Assembly: GCA_902632575.1 (NCBI GenBank)
Contig: CACPCY010000022.1
Span: 1 to 9,049, forward strand
Source of the DNA: an uncultured Alphaproteobacteria bacterium
Lineage (GTDB): Bacteria > Pseudomonadota > Alphaproteobacteria > HIMB59
Direction: 5' to 3'
DNA length: 9,049 nt
Shown here: piece by piece, positions 1 through 6,475 of the stretch
Layout: every line of letters begins with the position of its first letter
Position numbering within the stretch: position 1 is the first letter of the stretch
Program-made: the position numbers and the translations under genes
Notes under the pieces: generated by a model
Database searches by the model: none
Told to the model about the DNA's origin: nothing
The model's input: the letters and a program-made list of their open reading frames with translations, nothing else

Positions 1-337
1 AAACGTCATCAATATTCATTATTGCAAAGGTTCCAATTACAATTGTATTAAACCCTTCATTAATTTTATTAATAATAGCATCTTTACTTCTTATACCGCC
101 AGCAACTTCAATATTAATATCAATTTTTCTTCTAATCTGACTGAGAACCTGATTGTTATTACCTTTGCCTAAAGTAGCATCTAAGTCGACAACGTGGATG
201 GTATTAAAACCTGCATCTTGGTATGTTTTAGCCATATCAAGAGGAGAATACTGATAGATTGTTTTATCATCGGCGATACCTTTTGTTAATCTCACACATT
301 TTCCATCTATTATGTCAATTGCTGGGAATATATTCAT
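1..337 (-). CDS. hisA: HisA, phosphoribosylformimino-aminoimidazole carboxamide ribotide (ProFAR) isomerase, N-terminal part
   Basis: This cytoplasmic (beta/alpha)8-barrel enzyme opens the ProFAR sugar by an Amadori rearrangement, giving PRFAR, the substrate of HisH-HisF in histidine synthesis. I translated 112 codons; the gene runs off the left edge, so less than half of a roughly 240-residue protein is visible. It begins MNIFPAIDIIDGKCVRL, the family's first beta strand with the general acid/base aspartate (D8). The second strand reads HVVDLDATLGK, and EVAGGIRS is the third-strand phosphate-binding region (the E. coli equivalent is QVGGGVRS). The second catalytic aspartate would lie off the window. 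The ATG at 335-337 overlaps the hisH stop by four bases (ATGA), which fixes the start and implies translational coupling. hisF is expected beyond the edge. No truncation or frameshift is visible in this part. Confidence 0.95.
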   Translation of the reverse strand, partial: MNIFPAIDIIDGKCVRLTKGIADDKTIYQYSPLDMAKTYQDAGFNTIHVVDLDATLGKGNNNQVLSQIRRKIDINIEVAGGIRSKDAIINKINEGFNTIVIGTFAIMNIDDV

Positions 338-963
338 GACTTCAAAATATAATTTTTTATCAAATTTAGTCCGTGTTTGTGGCTTTTTTCAGGATGAAAT
401 TGCACTCCGTAAATATTGCCTTTCTTTACAATAGAAGGGAATTTTTGACCATAAAGAGTGAAAGCTAAAACATCTGATTTTTTAATATTTTGGAAAATGT
501 AACTATGAACAAAATAAAAATCCTTCTTGTCAAAACTATTTGTAATAATAGTGTCATCTTTGTTTAAATTAATAGTATTCCAGCCCATATGAGGAATCAT
601 AAGTTTTTTATTTTTAAATTTTTTAATATCTCCGCTAATAACTCCTAAGCCTCTTGTGATTTTTTCTTCATAACCCCAATCAGATAAAATTTGCATCCCA
701 ACGCAAATTCCTAAATATGAAGAGTTATTTTCTAAGTATTTTTTTAATGGTTGAATAATTTTTAATTTTTTCAAATTTGACATAAGAGTGGCATAAGCGC
801 CTTGTCCAGGCAAAATTATTTTATCAAACGAAGTATAATTAAAATGACTTTTAATAATTTTTAATTGATATGGTCTTCCTTTAATAATATCATTAATTGC
901 TTTATTAATCGATCCAATATTTCCAGATTGCCCGTCAATAAGTCCTATGACTTTCTTTTTCAA
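334..963 (-). CDS. hisH: HisH, glutaminase subunit of imidazole glycerol phosphate synthase
   Basis: HisH is a class I glutamine amidotransferase. It hydrolyses glutamine and passes ammonia through HisF, which makes imidazole glycerol phosphate and AICAR. The 209-residue length is normal. The catalytic triad is visible: C87 in YLGICVGMQ, H190 and E192 in GVQFHPEKS. The oxyanion-strand loop is PGQGAY (52-57), where many homologues have PGVGAF, and PHMGWN (124-129) is the family motif near the HisF interface. The N-terminus DGQSGNIGS (10-18) is slightly divergent from the usual YGxGNLRS. The start overlaps hisB's stop by four bases (960-963), and the stop overlaps hisA's start by four, so the gene is coupled on both sides. 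It is expected to be active only as a heterodimer with HisF, which should be encoded beyond the left edge. Confidence 0.96.
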   Translation of the reverse strand: MKKKVIGLIDGQSGNIGSINKAINDIIKGRPYQLKIIKSHFNYTSFDKIILPGQGAYATLMSNLKKLKIIQPLKKYLENNSSYLGICVGMQILSDWGYEEKITRGLGVISGDIKKFKNKKLMIPHMGWNTINLNKDDTIITNSFDKKDFYFVHSYIFQNIKKSDVLAFTLYGQKFPSIVKKGNIYGVQFHPEKSHKHGLNLIKNYILKS

Positions 964-1544
964 AGTTTCCCTTTAGAACTCGGAATATTTGTTTTTCTTG
1001 GATCAATAGATATTGCTTTTTTCAGTGATAATGCAAATGATTTAAAACAACTTTCAATAATATGGTGATTATTTTTTCCATATAATGTTTCGATATGGCA
1101 ATTCATTCTTGTCTCAGTAACAATAGATTTAAAAAATTCCGAAAATAACTCTTGGTCCATTTCGCCGACTTTTTCTAAAGATGTTTTTACATTCCAAATA
1201 AAATAGGGTCGATTACACAAATCAATAACTGATCTTGTTAATGTTTCATCAAAAGAAACATAAGAGTATGCAAATCTTGTTATACCTTTTTTATCACCAA
1301 GTGCGTTTTTAATACTCTCACCTAAGGCAATTCCAACATCTTCAACTGTATGGTGCATATCTACTTTTAGGTCACCATCACATTTTAACTCTATATCTAT
1401 CAAGCTGTGGGTGCTTATTTGTTGAAGCATATGATCAAAAAAAGCAATTCCAGTATCAATTTTATTTGCTCCAGAGCCATCAAGGTTAATTTTTATTGAT
1501 ATTTTTGTTTCTTTTGTGTCTCTATTAAATGTAAATTCACGCAT
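960..1544 (-). CDS. hisB: HisB, imidazoleglycerol-phosphate dehydratase (monofunctional)
   Basis: This manganese-dependent dehydratase converts imidazole glycerol phosphate to imidazole acetol phosphate. At 194 residues it is the short monofunctional form, without the histidinol-phosphatase domain fused in E. coli HisB. Metal-ligand motifs are intact: FFDHML (35-40, H38), HHTVED (64-69) and NHHIIESCFK (159-168). The conserved SFDE (97-100), the NRPY segment (111-114) and the C-terminal PSSKG (188-192) are also present. The ATG at 1542-1544 gives an N-terminus like homologues (REFTFNRDTKETKI). No Shine-Dalgarno sequence precedes it. It is the first his gene visible, divergent from hslV across 38 bases, so its promoter must lie in that gap or inside the start of hslV. 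A weak TATAAA (minus strand, 1571-1576) is the only -10-like hexamer I noted for it. Confidence 0.96.
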   Translation of the reverse strand: MREFTFNRDTKETKISIKINLDGSGANKIDTGIAFFDHMLQQISTHSLIDIELKCDGDLKVDMHHTVEDVGIALGESIKNALGDKKGITRFAYSYVSFDETLTRSVIDLCNRPYFIWNVKTSLEKVGEMDQELFSEFFKSIVTETRMNCHIETLYGKNNHHIIESCFKSFALSLKKAISIDPRKTNIPSSKGKL

Positions 1545-1574
1545 TTGTAATCAGCTATTTAGTACCTATATTTA
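1544..1574 (+). promoter_or_regulatory. Candidate RpoH-type (heat-shock) promoter of hslVU
   Basis: TTTG (1544-1547), a 17-base spacer, then CCTATATTTA (1565-1574). The published alphaproteobacterial heat-shock promoter consensus is CTTG-N17/18-CYTATNTNNG, so this site differs at the first -35 base and the last -10 base only. The -35 element touches the hisB start codon. Transcription would begin only a few bases before the hslV ATG, giving a near-leaderless message. The same bases can be read as a sigma70-like TTGTAA-N16-TATATT, so the sigma factor is uncertain. hslVU being a classical heat-shock operon is the reason for preferring RpoH. Confidence 0.45.
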
Positions 1575-1578
1575 TAGG
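1565..1578. repeat. 14-base palindrome CCTATA-TT-TATAGG in the hisB/hslV gap
   Basis: Perfect 6-base arms (1565-1570 and 1573-1578) flank a central TT. The palindrome sits over the putative hslV -10 element and four bases before the ATG, a position where a protein could block both divergent transcripts. The arms are short and AT-rich, so it may simply reflect the -10 sequence plus an AGGA stretch (1576-1579) that could act as a close ribosome-binding site. Confidence 0.35.
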
Positions 1579-1582
1579 AATA

Positions 1583-2134
1583 ATGGATAAAAATAAAACA
1601 ATAATACGGTCTACAACTGTTGTTTGCGTTCGTGACAATGAGAGTGTAGTTATCGCATCTGACGGACAAGTAACTTTGGGTACATCTGTCATTAAGTCAA
1701 ACGCCAATAAAATTAGAACATTTCATAATGATCAAATTATTGTTGGGTTTGCTGGATCAACCGCCGATGCATTAACTCTTTTTGATAGACTGGAGAAAAA
1801 ATGCGAAGAATTTTCATATAATCTTAAGAGGGCTTGTGTCGAGTTGGCTAAAGATTGGAGAACAGACAGGTATCTTAGAAGATTAGAGTCAATGATTATT
1901 GCGGCTGATAAAAGTGAAACATATCTTATCAGTGGAACCGGTGACGTTCTAGAACCCCAAGAAGGTATTGTTGCAATTGGATCAGGTGGCAACTTTGCTC
2001 TGAGTGCAGCAAGAGCTCTGAAAAGGAAATCTAATTTATCTGCAAAAGAAATTGCAGCAGAGTCACTTAAAGTGGCAGCAGAGCTTTGTATTTATACAAA
2101 TGATACTCTAAACATCTCAGAAATTAAAATTTAA
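1583..2134 (+). CDS. hslV: HslV (ClpQ), proteolytic subunit of the HslUV protease
   Basis: HslV is an N-terminal-threonine peptidase related to the proteasome beta subunit. It forms a double hexamer capped by the HslU ATPase and degrades unfolded and regulatory proteins in the cytoplasm. Aligning with E. coli (mature TTIVSVRR), the catalytic threonine is T11 in RSTTVVCVR, so ten residues precede it. Other conserved residues are D27 in ASDGQVTLG, K43 in ANKIR and S134 in IGSGG. FAGSTADALTLF (56-67) and KDWRTDRYLRR (90-100) are family signatures. Total length is 183 residues, a normal size. Many alphaproteobacterial HslV proteins carry a short N-terminal extension ending before the threonine, and this looks the same, with Ser instead of the usual Gly before it. 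No alternative ATG, GTG or TTG lies nearer to T11. The stop overlaps the hslU start by one base (TAATG). Confidence 0.96.
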   Translation: MDKNKTIIRSTTVVCVRDNESVVIASDGQVTLGTSVIKSNANKIRTFHNDQIIVGFAGSTADALTLFDRLEKKCEEFSYNLKRACVELAKDWRTDRYLRRLESMIIAADKSETYLISGTGDVLEPQEGIVAIGSGGNFALSAARALKRKSNLSAKEIAAESLKVAAELCIYTNDTLNISEIKI

Positions 2135-3447
2135 TGGATAGCCAATCCCTTACACCAAAAGTTATTAAAGAAGAACTTGACCGCTATGTAATTGGTCAAG
2201 ATGATGCAAAAAAAGCAGTCGCGATAGCCCTTCGAAATCGTTGGAGAAGATTAAATGTAAAAGATGAAACTCTCAGAGATGATATCATCCCAAAAAATAT
2301 ATTAATGATTGGACCAACAGGTTGCGGTAAAACTGAGATTGCAAGAAAATTAGCTAAACTTACACAATCGCCATTTATAAAAGTTGAGGCAACTAAATTC
2401 ACAGAAATTGGATACGTTGGAAGAGATGTCGAGCAAATAATTAGGGATTTAATTGAAGTTGCAATTAATTTAGAAAAGAAAAAAATAAGAGATCGTTTCA
2501 TAGATGAAGCCAAAACAAATGCAGAAGAAATTGTTTTAAAGGCACTGCTTGGTGACAATCCAAGTGAAGAAACTAAGGAAAAATTTCGAATAATGCTGAG
2601 AGATAATCAACTTAATGATAAAGAGATCGAAATAGCATTAGATCAAAAATCTAATCCATTCCAATCATTAGATATACCAGGAATGCCTGGTGCTCAAATG
2701 GGAATGATTAATATGAATGATATATTTGGTAAAGGTTTAAAAAATAAAAAGAAAACAAAACTTAAAATAGGTGAAGCTTATGAGCCACTTATTCAAGAAG
2801 AAATTGAAAAAATCGCTGAAAAACAAAATGTTGTTCAAAATGCTATTAAAAGTGTCCAGGAAAGTGGGATAGTTTTTATAGATGAAATTGACAAAATTGC
2901 ACCCAATAGTGAAAGACGTGGTGGGGATGTTTCAAGAGAGGGTGTGCAAAGAGATTTACTTCCATTAATTGAGGGTACAGTTGTAAGCACAAAGTATGGA
3001 ACAATTGAAACAAATCATATTTTATTTATTGCGTCAGGTGCTTTTCATCAATCCAAACCAAGTGATTTACTCCCAGAGCTTCAAGGAAGGTTACCTGTAA
3101 GAGTAAGATTAAATGCACTTAAAAAAGATGATTTTATTAGAATTTTAAAAGAAACTGATAATAGCTTAACCAAACAATATAAGTCCCTATTTGCAACAGA
3201 AAATATTGAATTAAAGTTTGAGGATGAGGCTTTAGAAGAAATTGCAACACTTACTGAACAAATCAATACCGAGGTAGAAAATATTGGTGCACGACGATTA
3301 CAAACAATGTTTGAAAAAATACTTGAAAGAATTAGTTTTGATGCAAACCTAAGTGATCAAAAAACTGAAGTAGTAAATAAAGCATGGGTTACAGATGCTG
3401 TTAAATCAGAAATCAAACCTACCGACGAAAAGAAATTTATTCTTTAG
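2134..3447 (+). CDS. hslU: HslU (ClpY), AAA+ unfoldase of the HslUV protease
   Basis: HslU hexamers use ATP to unfold substrates and thread them into HslV. The 437 residues match the family. Visible motifs: GQDDAKKA (21-28) at the N-terminus; Walker A GPTGCGKT (60-67, K66); pore loop GYVG (93-96); an I-domain of roughly residues 111-240; Walker B VFIDEID (247-253, D250/E251); the sensor-1 region IASGAFHQSKPSDLLPELQG (299-318) followed by arginine R319; and sensor-2 GARRL (385-389). The C-terminus ends KKFIL, like the RFIL tail of E. coli HslU that docks between HslV subunits and activates them. Start codon A2134 is shared with the hslV stop, so translation is coupled. The last 11 bases overlap the end of the convergent smr gene, leaving no room for an intrinsic terminator. 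Confidence 0.97.
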   Translation: MDSQSLTPKVIKEELDRYVIGQDDAKKAVAIALRNRWRRLNVKDETLRDDIIPKNILMIGPTGCGKTEIARKLAKLTQSPFIKVEATKFTEIGYVGRDVEQIIRDLIEVAINLEKKKIRDRFIDEAKTNAEEIVLKALLGDNPSEETKEKFRIMLRDNQLNDKEIEIALDQKSNPFQSLDIPGMPGAQMGMINMNDIFGKGLKNKKKTKLKIGEAYEPLIQEEIEKIAEKQNVVQNAIKSVQESGIVFIDEIDKIAPNSERRGGDVSREGVQRDLLPLIEGTVVSTKYGTIETNHILFIASGAFHQSKPSDLLPELQGRLPVRVRLNALKKDDFIRILKETDNSLTKQYKSLFATENIELKFEDEALEEIATLTEQINTEVENIGARRLQTMFEKILERISFDANLSDQKTEVVNKAWVTDAVKSEIKPTDEKKFIL

Positions 3448-3937
3448 ATTTTAGCTTAATATAAAAAGCACCCAAACCACCATGTTGTATTTTACAAGGG
3501 GAATATGATTTTATCATAAATTGAAATTTTTCTGTATCTAACCAAAAGGGAAATTGTCTTCTTATTTTTCCAGTAAAAAATTCCTTACCATTAGTCTTAT
3601 TGCCAAGCCCTGTTACTACAATATGAAATAAGTTTTTTTTCTTGTAATTTATTGAAAAATATTCGATTAATTTTTGGTGTGCTTGGTCAACGGTTAGCCC
3701 GTGTAAATCAATTTTGCTAAAATGATGATTTTTAAATTGTTTATGAAGATTGGCATCTAAAAGAACTGGTTTAACAAGAATTTTTTTAGCTTTTATATTT
3801 TTATTATCTATATTCTCAATTTTTTTTTTGGTCTCCCTAGAACTGTTGATTGAAATACTAATTTTTTCATTAGGTTGTTCCTCTAATGGTTTTTTATTTT
3901 GTCCTTGATTTAAATTAAATTTAATTTTACGAGACAA
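3437..3937 (-). CDS. Smr-domain protein (MutS2 C-terminal-like putative nuclease)
   Basis: A 166-residue protein with a Lys/Asn-rich, probably disordered first half (about 1-60) and a C-terminal Smr domain. Domain motifs are IDLHGLTVDQAHQKL (76-90), VVTGLGN (107-113), IRRQFPFWL (125-133) and the closing HGGLGAFYIKLK (152-163), which match the family's DLHG, TGxG and HGGxGA elements. Smr domains bind or cut nucleic acids, for example in MutS2 and in ribosome-rescue nucleases. The role of this stand-alone alphaproteobacterial form is not settled. The start is TTG (3935-3937): an in-frame stop lies two codons upstream (3941-3943) and the next methionine is residue 141, so no ATG is available. 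The start overlaps the Tim44 gene by 11 bases. A run of ten A's encodes K38-K40. It is the last gene of the leftward maf cluster. Confidence 0.85.
   Translation of the reverse strand: MSRKIKFNLNQGQNKKPLEEQPNEKISISINSSRETKKKIENIDNKNIKAKKILVKPVLLDANLHKQFKNHHFSKIDLHGLTVDQAHQKLIEYFSINYKKKNLFHIVVTGLGNKTNGKEFFTGKIRRQFPFWLDTEKFQFMIKSYSPCKIQHGGLGAFYIKLKSKE
3820..3829 (-). repeat. A10 homopolymer in smr coding sequence
   Basis: Ten A's on the coding strand encode lysines 38-40 and the first base of the next Ile codon. The gene remains in frame. Such tracts are prone to polymerase slippage. Confidence 0.8.
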
Positions 3938-4439
3938 GTTTTATAGAAAAAAGCTTCCAATTAGGATCAGAGGATTTTTTATCTTTTTCAAAACCCCATT
4001 CTTCGACAACATTTAGAATTTCGTTGTTTGCAACATTGTAATGTTCAGTTTCAAATTTCACAGATTTAACTAGTCTCAAGTCATCAGATTTATCATCCAA
4101 GATAGAACTATTTTTAACTTCTGAAAATTTTATTTCTTTTGGCGCTTTTGCTTGTTCCATTGCTTGCATTGCTTCAGGTGTTAATAAATCTTTCACTTTT
4201 TCAATACTGTTACTTTGATAAGCCTGAACGATCATTTCATATGCTTTATTAGCACCTTCTAAAAATTCGCTATTATCATTTTTAGGAACTATTTTAGGTT
4301 TAAACTTAGATTGAGGATTTTTTTTTGTTCTAATATTCACAATTTTTCCGTCAGAAGATCCAAGAATACTCCTTAGGCGATATACTAAAAATATCGCAAT
4401 TGCTCCAAAAAGCACAATATCTATAAATTCACTACTCAT
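3927..4439 (-). CDS. Tim44-like domain membrane-anchored protein (TimA/Tim44 family), shortened
   Basis: The protein opens MSSEFIDIVLFGAIAIFLVY, one N-terminal transmembrane segment (about 6-20), followed by RLRSILGSSDGK (21-32), which resembles the RLRSVLGRRTG signature of alphaproteobacterial Tim44-like proteins. A polar linker (about 33-57) leads to the Tim44 domain: FLEGANKAYEMIVQAY (59-74), KDLLTPEAMQAM (83-94), and a closing VVEEWGFEKD with DPNWKLFSI (159-167). Relatives are inner-membrane proteins of uncertain function, related by domain to mitochondrial Tim44. At 170 residues it is clearly shorter than the roughly 200-240 residues I expect, with the loss in the linker and inside the domain. 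The ATG at 4437-4439 overlaps the dnaQ stop by eight bases. A homologue's place in this cluster is typical, although secB and mltA, often nearby, are absent. Confidence 0.82.
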   Translation of the reverse strand: MSSEFIDIVLFGAIAIFLVYRLRSILGSSDGKIVNIRTKKNPQSKFKPKIVPKNDNSEFLEGANKAYEMIVQAYQSNSIEKVKDLLTPEAMQAMEQAKAPKEIKFSEVKNSSILDDKSDDLRLVKSVKFETEHYNVANNEILNVVEEWGFEKDKKSSDPNWKLFSIKLVS

Positions 4440-5112
4440 AATTTTTCAACATTTTGGCCCAATTTGAATTAGGTATTTTATTTTTTATAAACTCTTTATG
4501 GGCTTCTGTCTCTTCTTTTGTTAGTACGATCGATGCGTAATTCGGCTCACTAGCTAAGTTAATTTTTTCTGATTTTGCCATACTTAATTCTAATCCGATT
4601 TGGTTTATGCCTTGTAATTCCAAATATACATCAGTCAAGATTTTAGCGTCTTTTAAAGCACCGTGTTGATCTCTATTTATAAGTGTATTGATTTTTAATT
4701 TCTTTATAAGTGCGTCTAATGATACTTGCTGCCCTGGAAATCGTTGTCTCGCAATTTTAATTGTGTCTATAACTCTCTCCTTCGATATTTTTGGTTTAGA
4801 TAGTTTCTCAAGCTCAAAGTTTAAGAAACCGATGTCGAAAGATGCATTATGAGCTACAATGAAACTATCTTGAATAAATTCTAAGAAGCCGTCTGCAATT
4901 TCTTCAAAAATCGGCTTGTCTGTCAAATATTCATTAGTTATTCCATGTATTTTAATATTGTCCTCACTAAGAGTTTTAGAGGGATTTATATATTCATGAT
5001 AGTTGGCCCCGACTTCTTTTTTGTTAAGTTCAATACAGCCAATTTCAATAATACGATGTCCCTCTTTAAATTCTAAGCCTGTGGTTTCAATATCAAGTAT
5101 AATTTCTCTCAT
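4432..5112 (-). CDS. dnaQ: DnaQ, DNA polymerase III epsilon subunit (3'-5' proofreading exonuclease)
   Basis: Epsilon removes misincorporated bases during replication as part of the polymerase III core. The DEDDh catalytic set is complete: D7 and E9 in ILDIETTGL (Exo I), D93 in VAHNASFDIGFL (Exo II), and H150 plus D155 in HGALKDAKILTD (Exo III). After the exonuclease domain, QIGLEL (171-176) fits the QxxLxL type of beta-clamp binding motif, at the position expected for the linker of epsilon. The C-terminal tail (about 180-226) would bind the alpha subunit. The length of 226 is ordinary. The start overlaps coaE's stop by four bases (ATGA at 5109-5112), and the stop overlaps the Tim44 gene by eight. 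The clamp-motif reading is inference; the exonuclease assignment is secure. Confidence 0.95.
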   Translation of the reverse strand: MREIILDIETTGLEFKEGHRIIEIGCIELNKKEVGANYHEYINPSKTLSEDNIKIHGITNEYLTDKPIFEEIADGFLEFIQDSFIVAHNASFDIGFLNFELEKLSKPKISKERVIDTIKIARQRFPGQQVSLDALIKKLKINTLINRDQHGALKDAKILTDVYLELQGINQIGLELSMAKSEKINLASEPNYASIVLTKEETEAHKEFIKNKIPNSNWAKMLKNYE

Positions 5113-5666
5113 AGTTTATTTAATAATTTAATTATATTTACACGTAAGTTCAAGATTGAACCATTATTGTTTATTGTAAAAGTTGATTTATTCTTTTTTA
5201 TGTTCTCTTTAATCTGCTTATTGTTCATTAATTTAAAATAATTTTCGGAGACACCTCTGTTTAAAACCCTATGTTTTCTCTTTGTAGTATCCGTGTTTAC
5301 GAATACAGTGACATTAAAATTATTGAACAAATTTTCTTCGTAAAGTAATGGAATTTCATAAAATACTGGCTGATAAGACTGATGTTTCTGCGCTACTAAT
5401 TTTTTTTTGGAGTATAGAAGAGGATATATTGTTCTCTTAAGTTTTCTGTTGAACTCTTCATTCTGTAACATTTTAATTATTTCTTGTTTATAATTATGAT
5501 CATTAAGTTTTAATTTTTCTAAAATTATTTTTCTAGTACGGTCATCTTTGTATAATTTTGAAATTATAGCATCAGATGATATACAACAAAAACCTAGCTT
5601 AGAGATAAATTTAATAAATTCAGTTTTACCTGATCCTATATTTCCTGTAACTGCAACTTTAATCAT
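5109..5666 (-). CDS. coaE: CoaE, dephospho-CoA kinase
   Basis: CoaE phosphorylates the 3'-hydroxyl of dephospho-CoA with ATP, the last step of coenzyme A synthesis. Evidence is the P-loop TGNIGSGKTE (7-16, K14), the substrate-side SSDAIISKLY (30-39, D32), the conserved FYEIPLLYE (102-110) and the lid/adenine region RKHRVLNRG (130-138). The C-terminal half is poorly conserved, Lys/Asn-rich and ends a little early (185 residues against about 200). TINNNGSILNLR (164-175) still matches the family's INNxGsxxxL element. It is coupled to both neighbours by four-base overlaps (with aroE at 5663-5666, with dnaQ at 5109-5112). This gene lies in the most AT-rich part of the window; 5461-5520 has only nine G or C bases. 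A run of nine A's encodes a KKK at 87-89. Confidence 0.93.
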   Translation of the reverse strand: MIKVAVTGNIGSGKTEFIKFISKLGFCCISSDAIISKLYKDDRTRKIILEKLKLNDHNYKQEIIKMLQNEEFNRKLKRTIYPLLYSKKKLVAQKHQSYQPVFYEIPLLYEENLFNNFNVTVFVNTDTTKRKHRVLNRGVSENYFKLMNNKQIKENIKKNKSTFTINNNGSILNLRVNIIKLLNKL

Positions 5667-6475
5667 ATTTTATTTATAAGCATTTGATAAATTTTTTTGT
5701 CTATTCCTATTTTATTACCTGACCATATTTCGTAAGATGGTTTTGCTTGTTCTACAAGCATCTTCAATCCACCTGAGTATTTTATGTCATGTTTTTTTGC
5801 TTTTTTTAATAGATCTGTTTCAATTGGATTATAAACTATATCAATTACTCCCTTTGCTTTCTTAACTAAATTCAAAATATTTCTGTTAATTTTATTTTTT
5901 TTGGTCATCCCCGCACTAGATGCATTGATAATCAAATCATATCTCTTCCTGAGGCGAGTTGATCTAATCAGGAAACGATTAAATTTAAATTTTTTTTTAA
6001 GATTTTCTTCCCTTCTCATTGATGTTGCAAAAATATCAATATTTTCAATATTTTTTTTATTTAGAAAATATAAAATTGCTCTTGCGGCGCCCCCTGCACC
6101 AACTAATAATACAGATTTTGTATTTTTAATTTTTAAGGAATTAAAAGTCTTACTGAAACCAATAACATCTGTGTTATCTCCAAAAATTGTTTTATTTTTT
6201 TTATAAATTAAATTTACAGAACCGATTTTATTTGCTCTTGTTGTGACTTTATCACAAAAATTAATAAAAATTTCTTTATATGGTATAGTAATATTAAACC
6301 CAACAAATTGTTTATCTCTTCTATAATTATCGAAAAATTTATCTATTTTTTTTTCCTGTACCTCGTATTTTCTATAAATAAATTTATTATTTTTTTTTGC
6401 CCAATGATTATGTATGAATGGTGATAATGAATGGTTTAGTTTTTTTGCTACAATACCTATTTTTTTTTTATTCAT
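5663..6475 (-). CDS. aroE: AroE, shikimate dehydrogenase (NADP-dependent)
   Basis: AroE reduces 3-dehydroshikimate to shikimate in aromatic amino acid synthesis. Motifs in order: shikimate-binding NHSLSP (14-19), NITIPYKE (61-68) with catalytic K67, GDNTDVIGF (99-107) with catalytic D103, the nucleotide-binding GAGGAARAI (126-134), INASSAGM (183-190, where NATSxGM is more usual), VYNPIETDLL (214-223) and GLKMLVEQA (236-244) near the C-terminus. The 270-residue length is normal. The start codon directly abuts the maf stop (TAAATG, no gap). The surface is extremely lysine-rich, which I read as AT-driven codon drift. A run of ten A's encodes K3-K5, only a few bases after the start, and other A runs lie inside the gene. 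Confidence 0.95.
   Translation of the reverse strand: MNKKKIGIVAKKLNHSLSPFIHNHWAKKNNKFIYRKYEVQEKKIDKFFDNYRRDKQFVGFNITIPYKEIFINFCDKVTTRANKIGSVNLIYKKNKTIFGDNTDVIGFSKTFNSLKIKNTKSVLLVGAGGAARAILYFLNKKNIENIDIFATSMRREENLKKKFKFNRFLIRSTRLRKRYDLIINASSAGMTKKNKINRNILNLVKKAKGVIDIVYNPIETDLLKKAKKHDIKYSGGLKMLVEQAKPSYEIWSGNKIGIDKKIYQMLINKI
6460..6469 (-). repeat. A10 homopolymer at codons 3-5 of aroE
   Basis: Ten A's on the coding strand begin six bases after the start of the ATG codon and encode K3-K5. A one-base slip here would abolish AroE almost from its first residue. Confidence 0.8.

Noticed and set aside
865..1068. Open frame of 67 codons on the plus strand across the hisH/hisB junction
   Set aside because: It lies wholly antisense to two well-conserved genes, and the product has no recognisable motif.
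1732..1992. Open frame of 86 codons antisense to hslV
   Set aside because: It mirrors conserved HslV codons and has no independent support.
2196..2558. Open frame of 120 codons antisense to hslU
   Set aside because: Ser/Phe/Ile-rich product typical of the reverse of an AT-rich gene; HslU on the other strand is certain.
3081..3266. Open frame of 61 codons antisense to hslU
   Set aside because: Antisense to conserved HslU sequence with no motif or start signal.
5901..6206. Open frame of 101 codons on the plus strand, hydrophobic product, inside aroE
   Set aside because: The hydrophobicity comes from Phe codons opposite the lysine-rich AroE frame; no promoter or ribosome-binding site.
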